DNA of 64,000 nt from the NCBI GenBank assembly GCA_023014485.1, contig JAJOZX010009095.1, positions 1-64,000 of the forward strand, written 5' to 3'. The position numbers and the translations under genes are program-made. The stretch is from Bathynomus jamesi. Lineage: Eukaryota > Arthropoda > Malacostraca > Isopoda > Cirolanidae. The notes under the pieces are model-generated. The model made no database searches. It had not been told where the DNA came from and worked only from the letters and a program-made list of their open reading frames with translations. This document shows positions 56,741-64,000 of the stretch, piece by piece; the stretch's first letter is position 1, and each line of letters begins with the position of its first letter.

Positions 56741-57188
56741 ATATTTTTTTGCGGGGGGCACTGATAAGGTTTGGCCTAGGGCCCACAAGCAAGTAAATCC
56801 GGCCCTGAACGTGAGGGTATTAGACCCCGCCAGTTATTAAGTTATTTAAATAACAATAAAGTACTTACAGGTGCTTTGATTTAGATCTTTTTTAGGGCCT
56901 ACCATAAATGTCCGCGTCCTACAAACGACCTACTACTAGTCCTACTTTACTAATTTAGAAGCTATAGACATTACTCCTAACTGATATAATAATTAAACAA
57001 CTTCCTGTTTTCCTTAGTCGCTTTAGAAACATCACCAAATTAAATTTAGCACCAACGATTTAGTCAGATACAAAACTACATCTCTTTCGTTCAGCCCAAT
57101 TCAATGAACAGGCCGCGTTCCGCTGTTTATCTTTTTATGTTGCCATTCAGCTTTCTTTTAGTGACTTTTCCCTTTAGTGACTTTTAGA
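56168..57188 (-). repeat. Gypsy-2 LTR copy B, first part
   Basis: LTR sequence homologous to copy A, interrupted by the 622-bp MITE and cut at 57188 by hAT-4. It resumes at 62238. Confidence 0.75.
56186..56807. mobile_element. hAT MITE, 622 bp, duplication AACGTGAG
   Basis: Ends CAGGGCCGGATTTTCC and (reverse complement) CAGGGCCGGATTTACTT; exact 8-bp duplication at 56178-56185 and 56808-56815. Contains an AT-rich internal direct repeat (aaaatttattatgcttca) and a long (TA)n run at about 56673-56740. Non-coding. Confidence 0.92.
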
Positions 57189-57367
57189 CAGTGGTGGGCA
57201 CCGTTAACCAAAAAGTTAACTTCGTTAACCGCTAATCCGTTAACCAAAAAGTTAACTTCGTTAACCGTTAATCCGTTAATTCGTTAAACATGTAACGGAA
57301 GTTACCGATAAACCGTTAACGTTAACTTTTATTATAAAAAAAATGAAAAACACAATATATATATAAT

Positions 57368-60096
57368 TTAATTTTCCCTCTTCTTCTCGTTCTCCATTTT
57401 GTCCATGAGATGCATGTTGCCCTTCATGAAAATTAGCATATCAAAGTTTTCATCAGACAGGGATGATCTCTTGGCCCTCAGGATGTCCTTGCCCATAGAG
57501 AACAAACGCTCCACTGCAGCACTGGAGGGGATGGCTGTGTTGAACTTGATGAACAAGTCCACCAACACTTGCTCACCCAAGAAGGCAGCATCTGTCAGCA
57601 AGTCCTTGGAGTTGGTCTCCAGCCAGGTCTTGACCAAGTTCTGGGCCTTGCCCTTGAGTGACCTGTGGCTTCTGCTGCTCTCTTTTGTCTGGATGACAGC
57701 ACTGAAGAAGTCATCCTCCTCCTCCTCCTCGCTGTTGCTGCTGCCCACTTCGTTGGACTGCTGCTTCATGGCCTCCTCGACTGTACCCTCCATGCTTTTC
57801 CTCACCCTGGCGACCTTGGTGTTGTCATACTTGTCCAACCAGATGAGGCGAAACCTGGGATGGAAGGCAGCAGCCAGCTGGCATTCGTCATCCTCCAGGA
57901 GGGGCCCAAACCTTTTGTCGATGCCTGCCAAAAGTGCGTCGACCAAGGCGCTGCAGTAGACGAGGCCCTTGGACTTCAAGTCCTTAAGCCTGAAGATTGT
58001 CGCAGCAACTGTTGGCAGCAGAGTCCCAAGGTAGGCTTGTTCCTCCCCCTGGATCTTGTCGAGTGCTTTGGCCACAGGTGACATGATCTGGAAATAAAAC
58101 AATGGAGAATTAGTAAATTGTAGAAATTCAAATTTGTATTATTCTGCAATATTATTCTGCTGTATTTTACTCAATAATATAACGATAATTGAATGAGCAA
58201 AACTAAAACGTATCTACTGGCTGGTGTTAAGAAAAATATAACTTTATTGCAATAAATAAATATAGTTGGAATAATTGTATTCTTAAACGTTTACGTAAAC
58301 AACGCTATTATTGTATCAAGGTCCTGCATTTAATTGTAACCAGAAAAAAAATAAATCGTGGAATTTCCACGAGTCCCGCTAGTTTATTATTAATTTATAA
58401 ATATATTACCTTGACATACTCTTTCATTAAGTCGACATCCTGGTCTTTGAAGCTGTTGACCTTCAGCTGGGTCATGACTCTGTGGAGAGCAGGCCTCTTC
58501 GTCTCCAGGATTGTGTTCAGGACCACCACAGAGTCATAGGTGGAGTTCCACCTCGTCGTGTTGGGGACAACCAGCCTCCTCCCCACCTCAGCGTAGATGC
58601 TGTCTGCTGCCACAGTGCTGCGATCCTGCAGGTTCCAGAGGGCGCGTGCCTTGGCCATGGCAGCCCTGTAGGGCCCCTTGAACACTGAACTCTGCAGTGC
58701 AGCATCTGCATCCTTGCTGGCCACTAGGTTGAAGGTGTGGGCAGTCATGTGGGCTGGCAGGTTGATGGGATTGCCAACGATAGTGTCGACATCGTCAGGC
58801 TCAACCACAGACACAGCCAGGGAGTCTGCCAGGGAGACATACTCCAACTCCTGCTCGTCCACGGATCCAGACAACAGGGCAGCCACAGTAGCATCATCAG
58901 GGTCGGCGTCCACATCCTGAGCCACTGGCAGGCCTGGCAGTGTGTCAGCCTCTGCCCCAAACTGGACAAAGGCCTTCACAAAGTTGCTGCCATTGTCTGT
59001 GGTAGTCCTGGAATAGAAAGACATTCTAAGTTTTTTTTTTATAAAATTACAATTACGAATTATCAAATATTACTATTGAATTTAATTTATAAATAGAAAT
59101 AATCTACAATTTATTTGAAAAAATTTCTGATACAAATTGTTAATAGACTAATAGTCTAATATTAATATAATATCAACTATCTAACCTGGTGACTTTTTTC
59201 TCAATGTGGAATTCATAGTGGACGTTGATCATGGCCTGTGCAAGCACATCATAGGTATGATGGCCTGTCAGCCTGATGCACGCGAGCACTGCTTGCTGCC
59301 TCTGCCTGGTGGTGGGGTCCAACCAGTGGACAGTCATGCCCAGGTAGCCTTTCTTGTGGGCAGACCAGCAGTCAGCTGTGGTGGCCACCCACTGAACATC
59401 GCCGAGAACTCTGAAATTTGAAAAAATATAAGTTTTAAATTTTTATTTTTAAAGTTAAAATTTAAATATTGGGAATATAAATTAACTCAAGTATAAAAAA
59501 GATAAAAATTATGTCAATTACCTGATCAAGTACTGCTTCAAGTCAGTATGCGAATTAACGATTCGCCTGCCCAGTGTCCTCCTCGAGATGGAGCTCTTGC
59601 TGGGGTTCAGCGTCTTGATCAGTCTCTCGAATGTGTCAGACTCTACAACGTGGAGCGGCAGCATGTTGGCTACGAACAGGTCCACAATCCTTTGATCCAC
59701 AGCAGCCTGGGGTACGCCACTGCCAGTAGCAGCAATGCAAAAGGACTCGCCAATGGTTTGCTGGCGTGCTTTCTTGGCAGATGGAGGTGAAAACAGACTC
59801 GATATCAAAGTGCTGCTGTCGCTGCTGGAACCAGAGGAAAACCTCTGCTTGGCTTTTCCACGAGATGAACCTGCCTTGATCTTCTCATCAAACTGCATGA
59901 ACTTGGCTGGGTGGTTCCTCTTGATGTGCTGCTTGAGGTTGTTGAGGCTTGTCAGGTGCCCCTTGATTGGCACAGTCTTGGGCAGGCACAGCTTGCAGTT
60001 GAAAATCAATTTGTCTCCTTCCCTTGACTTGAACAAGAAGTAGTCGTCCAGGTGGGGCCAGGGGTTCTGAGCTTGTTCTTGTTGAGATGCCATCAT
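57368..60096 (-). CDS. hAT-4 transposase, four exons, intact (705 aa)
   Basis: Exons 60096-59522, 59410-59186, 59007-58410 and 58087-57368, all with GT-AG borders; joined lengths 575, 225, 598 and 720 nt give an open frame of 705 codons plus stop. BED finger in exon 1 (FNCKLC with LKQHIKRNH). Catalytic-fold motifs: TADCWSAHKKGYLGMTVHWL (first Asp), TTTDNGSNFVKAF across exons 2/3 (second Asp), HTFNLVASKDADAAL, TRWNSTYDSVVVL, AAFHPRFRLIWLDKYD. C-terminal dimerisation and Glu region SSAAVERLFSMGKDILRAKR. An acidic insert (SEEEEEDDFF) precedes it. GC is higher than the surroundings. Likely functional, acting in the nucleus on its own GTTAAC-rich ends. Confidence 0.9.
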
Positions 60097-60163
60097 GATT
60101 TATAAAATTCAAAATCACACAAGTGTCTGTATTGAAAATCAGAAAATAATCAGAGCTGGACAG

Positions 60164-60265
60164 CGCAATCAAAAATTAAGTTGCGCAAGCGCAATCCACT
60201 GTTCACTATCATGCGCAATCTGACTATTTAGCTTGCGCAATGTTGCAAAGCGCAAGCGCAATCTT
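60164..60265. promoter_or_regulatory. Cluster of GCGCAA motifs upstream of hAT-4 transposase
   Basis: The motif GCGCAA (often as TTGCGCAAGCGCAATC) recurs about eight times in 100 bp, 70-170 bp upstream of the start codon. Possible promoter or binding sites; function unknown. Confidence 0.45.
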
Positions 60266-60363
60266 GTGTAAACACATGAGTTCAAGTTCAAATATTTCCA
60301 CATAAATTAAAATAGTCATCCATAAAATTGAAAGAAAACCAAAAGAAAACGATGTAGACTTAT

Positions 60364-60771
60364 GCCCCTTTTGTCCTGTTGGTACTTAGAAGTTGACTCA
60401 ATAAATCCTTTATTATTTCACACTTAAAAATAATAAACAAGAACAACAATTGTTTGAAGCATTCTTGAACATTTCAAGAACAAGATAAAAAATAAAATAA
60501 CCCTTACCTTTGTTATTTGGAACAGATATGGCACAGAATATTCGGGAAGTAATTGCACTGAAATTTCTTCGGTCTTCACAGCAGAGATACTAAAGAGTAA
60601 ACAGCCTCTGGCGCCACACGCTCACATTTACTTCTCAACGCCATCTATTATCTCATAAAGAAACTAATTCACATTGGGACTTGAAAGTACCGGCAGGATC
60701 AACCGGGTAGAAAAATAATTATGGAGATTTTAAAGATGTGGTACCTAGAAGTACCGCCAGGACATAAAGGG
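60364..60771. mobile_element. piggyBac-like MITE in hAT-4 5' region
   Basis: Inverted ends CCCCTTTTGTCCTGTTGGTA and (reverse complement) CCCTTTATGTCCTGGCGGTA. TTAA follows on the right (60772-60775) but the left flank is TTAT, so the duplication is imperfect. Non-coding. Confidence 0.6.
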
Positions 60772-61379
60772 TTAAGGTGAAAACGCTCCCATTGTAAGAC
60801 ATCAATTGACTTAATTTATGTCATCAAAGTGACATGAGAATTGAAATCTTACCTGATCAGTTTTATGGTTCTTGAAATGTATCAAGGAGACTACTAATAA
60901 GGTACTCACAGACATATTATAAATATACATGACTTACTTGACAACGATTATTTTTAAATATTCACTAGCACAAACATGTTGCGCAAGAGACAGACTGCAA
61001 ATGAAACGAATGTAGTTATTTGTTGTAATTGTTACATATATATTATTGAAAGTGCCTTAAAATGCTCGTGATATTTCTTGAAAGAAGTTGAAACATTCAA
61101 CTCAAATGGCAAATCTTTCCGCCTGATTTTACAGTCGACCATGTTTTGCTCAAACCAATGCCATAAATAACTACCATATTTGGTAAGACACAAAAAAATT
61201 GTGGCGACGGAAAAAAATATATCGCCTGATTTTGCACTGCGGAAATGGAAATTCGTTCATCACTATTAACAGTGGCGGATTAATTGCGCACCTGCTCAGC
61301 ACTGAAAATAATAGAAACTTTTAAACGTTTATTTATGAATTTTTTGGATTAACGGACTTGAGTTAACGGAAGCTAAATG

Positions 61380-62109
61380 CAGTGGTGGGCACCGTTAACC
61401 AAAAAGTTAACTTCGTTAACCGCTAATCCGTTAACCAAAAAGTTAACTTCGTTAACCGTTAATCCGTTAATTCGTTAAACATGTAACGGAAGTTACCGAT
61501 AAACCGTTAACGTTAACTTTTATTATAAAAAAAATGAAAAACACAATATATATATAATTTAATTTTCCCTCTTCTTCACGATTATTTTTAAATATTCACT
61601 AGCACAAACATGTTTCGCAAGAGACAGACTGCAAATGAAACGAATGTAGTTATTTGTTGTAATTGTTACATATATATTATTGAAAGTGCCTTAAAATACT
61701 CGTGATATTTCTTGAAAGAAGTTGAAACATTCAACTCAAATGGCAAATCTTTCCGCCTGATTTTACAGTCGACCATGTTTTGCTCAAACCAATGCCATAA
61801 ATAACTACCATATTTGGTAAGACACAAATTGTGGCGACGGAAACAAATATATCGCCTGATTTTGCACTGCGGAAATGGAAATTCGTTCATCACTATTAAC
61901 AGTGGCGGATTAATTGCGCACCTGCTCAGCACTGAAAATAATAGAAACTTTTAAACGTTTATTTATGAATTTTTGGGGTTAACGGACTTGAGTTAACGGA
62001 AGTTAAATGTAACGGAAGTTAATTAGTCCGATAATGATTTTCAAAGTTAACTTAAAAGTTAACTTCGTTAATTAACGATTAACGGATTAACGGTTTGTGC
62101 CCAGCTTTG
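61380..62109. mobile_element. hAT-4 deletion derivative inserted in hAT-4 itself
   Basis: Exact 8-bp duplication GCTAAATG at 61372-61379 and 62110-62117. The left 195 bp equal the left end of hAT-4 (57189-57380). The rest equals the right-hand region of hAT-4 (about 60945-61379 plus its terminus), joined at an internal deletion. No transposase. Confidence 0.93.
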
Positions 62110-62237
62110 GCTAAATGTAACGGAAGTTAATTAGTCCGATAATGATTTTCAAAGTTAACTTAAAAGTTAAATCGTTAACGAAAAAGTTAACTTCGTTAAT
62201 TAACGATTAACGGATTAACGGTTTGTGCCCAGCTTTG

Positions 62238-62540
62238 CTTTTAGACTATATATATATATTATATATATATAATATATATATATATATGTAAAGAACGACG
62301 CTTTGTATAGGAGAATTATCCGCGCAAGATGAGAGCGAAAGAACGAAACAAATTAAAAAATGAGGTACCCACCCGGGAATCGAACCCGGGATCTTCCGAT
62401 TGCCGGTCAGATGTCCCGGTTCGATTCCCGGGTGGGTACCTCATTTTTTCATTTGTTTCGTTCTTTCGCTCTCATCTTGCGCGGATAATTCTCCTATACA
62501 AAGCGTCGTTCTTTACGTTAATTATACTGCGTGTTTGCAG

Positions 62541-62576
<36 letters not shown>

Positions 62577-62732
62577 CACACACACACACACGTCACCTCA
62601 CAAACTATGTAGCATACAAGCTATGTAATAACAATATACATAAAATTTTCACATAATTAATCAAACAGTATGCCAGTACGCTAGGTTAAGTGGTTATGTT
62701 GGCCTTATTCTTGTATAATAATTTATTGTATA
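62238..62732 (-). repeat. Gypsy-2 LTR copy B remainder and flank
   Basis: Begins with the duplicated CTTTTAGA, then (TA)n, a palindrome (62288-62516), more (TA)n and (CA)n, then cgtcacctcaca where the LTR probably ends (about 62603). 62604-62732 was not recognised. Confidence 0.6.
62288..62516. repeat. Palindrome of a tRNA-derived sequence, ~104-bp arms
   Basis: Arms 62288-62391 and 62414-62516 (one substitution and one indel seen), spacer 22 nt. Each arm holds a T-arm and B-box-like GGTTCGATTCCCGGG with GGGTACC, as in the 3' half of a tRNA; the 5' half is missing, so it is not a tRNA gene. (TA)n lies on both sides. A tRNA-related SINE in inverted dimer form is the best reading. Confidence 0.85.
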
Positions 62733-62956
62733 ATAATTAAACAACTTCCTACTTTCCTTAGTCACTTTAGAAACATCACCACATTAAACTTAGCACCAAC
62801 GATTTAGTCAGATACAAAACTACATCTCTTTTGTTCAGCCCAAATCAACGAACAAGCCGCGTTCCGCTGTTTATGTTTTTATGTTGCCATTCAGCTTTCT
62901 TTTAGTGACTTTTCCCTTTAGTGACTTTTAGACTATATATATATATATATATATAC
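62733..62956 (-). repeat. Gypsy-2-type LTR copy C fragment
   Basis: Repeats 56989-57188 (aattaaacaacttcct through gacttttagac) and ends in a (TA)n run where hAT-5 begins. Confidence 0.8.
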
Positions 62957-64000
62957 TAGTGATGTAGCGGATGTCATTTTTTTCACATCCGCGGATGCGG
63001 ATGCGGATGAGGATGTTTGATTTCAACATCCGCGGATGCGGATGTCTACATTTTCGTTATTTTTTAGGATATATTCAAGATTTGTTGTGTTTAACGTATA
63101 TAATAAGTTATTATATAGAGAGAGCTGTAGCTATAATGTAGTATAATTGATTAATTGTACAATAATTGCTGTACTTTTCTCTGAACATATAAAATAATAT
63201 CAAGCATCTAACTAATATAGAAATCAATTAGTGAATTCGTCTGCAAATAAATTCGTTATATTTTGTTGAGTTTCAGCCACAATTAGAAACCATAATTGTG
63301 TTACCAGGATGCGGGACGTGAACCCAACTCAAATGCACCCCACCGACCTCTTTCCCCAACCTCTCCACCCTTATAGAAAGAGATCTTTAATTAGCTTGAT
63401 AACTATTTATATTAAGTTTAAAGTTTTATTAGGCATATTTATAAATGAGTAATTAAAATAAAGTAAACTAAGATGTTCATCGTTTAATGTTCAAACTTAA
63501 TTATAGGAAGGTTATGCTTAAGGAACATTAATTTTTCTGCCTTTTCTGCTGCCAGTCTGTTTCTCTTTTCATCATATATTAATCCAGCACTGCTAAATAA
63601 TCTCTCGCTTGGTACGTTTGTTGGAGGACAGGCTAAATGTTTCCTTGCAAGTTTACTCAAGTATAGATAGATATTCTGCGTATTTTTCCACCAACTAATA
63701 GGATTGTCACATGCAGCCAGGCGTTTTTCTTGGTGATAGCTCTCGATCATTTTTACTACATCTTTTGACATCGCGTAGGTCTTGTCATTGCTGCTTGACT
63801 CAAGAAACTGAGAGACAGATTCTGTGATAGATTTGCTTGTTGAAGGTGTTGGTTCTGTCACTGAAACTCTTATTCCTTTGGTGGGTGGCGAAGCGACAGA
63901 TTCAAGAGATTGAAGCTCTTCAACTGCTTTGCCAAGTGATGATTTAACTCGTTCTAATGTACTTGGTGAAAATAACTTAGCTTTGTAACGTGGATCTAAG
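62957..64000 (-). mobile_element. hAT-5 element, left part (runs off the window)
   Basis: Starts about TAGTGATGTAGCGGATG with clustered GCGGATG(C) repeats (62970-63050) as subterminal motifs. Non-coding AT-rich sequence follows to 63483, then the minus-strand transposase. The other end and the duplication lie outside the window. Confidence 0.75.
63484..63999 (-). CDS. hAT-5 transposase, C-terminal part (ZBED-like)
   Basis: Open on the minus strand from the window edge to the stop. It begins at the hallmark LDPRYKAKLFSP and ends with the dimerisation domain (WWKNTQNIYLYLSKLARKHL, VPSERLFSSAGLIYDEKRNR). The remainder of the gene is beyond the window; no break is visible in this part. Confidence 0.85.
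   Translation of the reverse strand, partial: LDPRYKAKLFSPSTLERVKSSLGKAVEELQSLESVASPPTKGIRVSVTEPTPSTSKSITESVSQFLESSSNDKTYAMSKDVVKMIESYHQEKRLAACDNPISWWKNTQNIYLYLSKLARKHLACPPTNVPSERLFSSAGLIYDEKRNRLAAEKAEKLMFLKHNLPIIKFEH

Larger units (their letters stand above)
57189..62237 (-). mobile_element. hAT-4: apparently complete autonomous hAT, duplication CTTTTAGA
   Basis: 5049 bp including nested copies. Ends CAGTGGTGGGCAC and (reverse complement) CAAAGCTGGGCAC; 8-bp duplication at 57181-57188 and 62238-62245. Both ends are packed with GTTAAC/GTTAACG motifs (57205-57325; 62110-62220). Transposase gene 60096-57368 on the minus strand. A piggyBac-like MITE (60364-60771) and a self-derived MITE (61380-62109) sit in its 5' region. 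Confidence 0.93.

Noticed and set aside
57399..59421. Several plus-strand ORFs of 68-186 aa
   Set aside because: Antisense shadows of the GC-rich hAT-4 transposase exons.
62360..62440. tRNA gene
   Set aside because: Only the T-arm/B-box half is present in each arm; no D-arm or full cloverleaf.

Overview
The window is non-coding-type animal DNA: AT-rich, with spliced transposase genes, GT-AG introns, long (TA)n runs and no bacterial operon structure. The element mix (hAT, DD41D mariner, BEL/Pao, Ty3/gypsy, Penelope-like, LINE) together with one fibrinogen-related pseudogene suggests an invertebrate, perhaps an arthropod such as a crustacean; that assignment is a guess from family content. No intact host gene was found. 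Almost everything is transposable elements, deeply nested in each other.

Layout, left to right. 1-4009: right part of a decayed hAT element (hAT-1) with a ZMYM-like transposase, inserted in a BEL/Pao remnant (4010 to about 5.3 kb). 5.3-6.1 kb: LINE fragment. 6155-7527: mariner-type element with an intact DD41D transposase. 7.55-9.5 kb: two large palindromes and a Penelope-like GIY-YIG fragment, separated by (TA)n runs. 9.57-10.26 kb: remnant of another hAT. 10.4-12.7 kb: minus-strand LINE carrying a hAT insert and a 240-bp solo LTR. 12.7-13.36 kb: minus-strand fibrinogen-domain pseudogene. 13.36-14.1 kb: a TIR repeat (R1).

14126-23612 is a minus-strand BEL/Pao element (BEL-1) interrupted by a 3.2-kb zinc-finger/hAT-like element (17847-21078) and several MITEs. 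Its 5' LTR starts at 23613 and is split by a TIR element, here called E (23873-45273). The LTR resumes at 45274 and runs into the 3' end of a second BEL (BEL-2), so two BELs shared one LTR. E encodes an unusual transposase-like protein and is itself split by a plus-strand gypsy (gypsy-1, 25654-43114). The 5' LTR of gypsy-1 is split by a CACTG-ended DNA transposon with 4-bp target duplications (26083-29078). The right two thirds of that transposon plus the adjoining LTR are repeated in tandem up to 35858.

45.6-62.9 kb is dominated by a minus-strand gypsy (gypsy-2). Three LTR copies related to it are each interrupted by a different hAT within a few tens of bp of the same point: hAT-2 (46227-50330, one frameshift from intact), hAT-4 (57189-62237, apparently intact four-exon transposase of 705 codons) and hAT-5 (from about 62957, running out of the window). 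The gypsy-2 body also holds a fold-back element with 12-bp target duplications and paired hAT MITEs at its primer-binding site.

How they act together: the hAT-4 and mariner elements look potentially autonomous. The many short hAT-type elements with 8-bp target duplications look like non-autonomous partners. In two cases parent and derivative are both visible: hAT-1 with the MITE at 38812, and hAT-4 with its own self-inserted derivative at 61380. Splice sites, boundaries and duplications were read by eye; family names rest on recognised motifs and not on searches.
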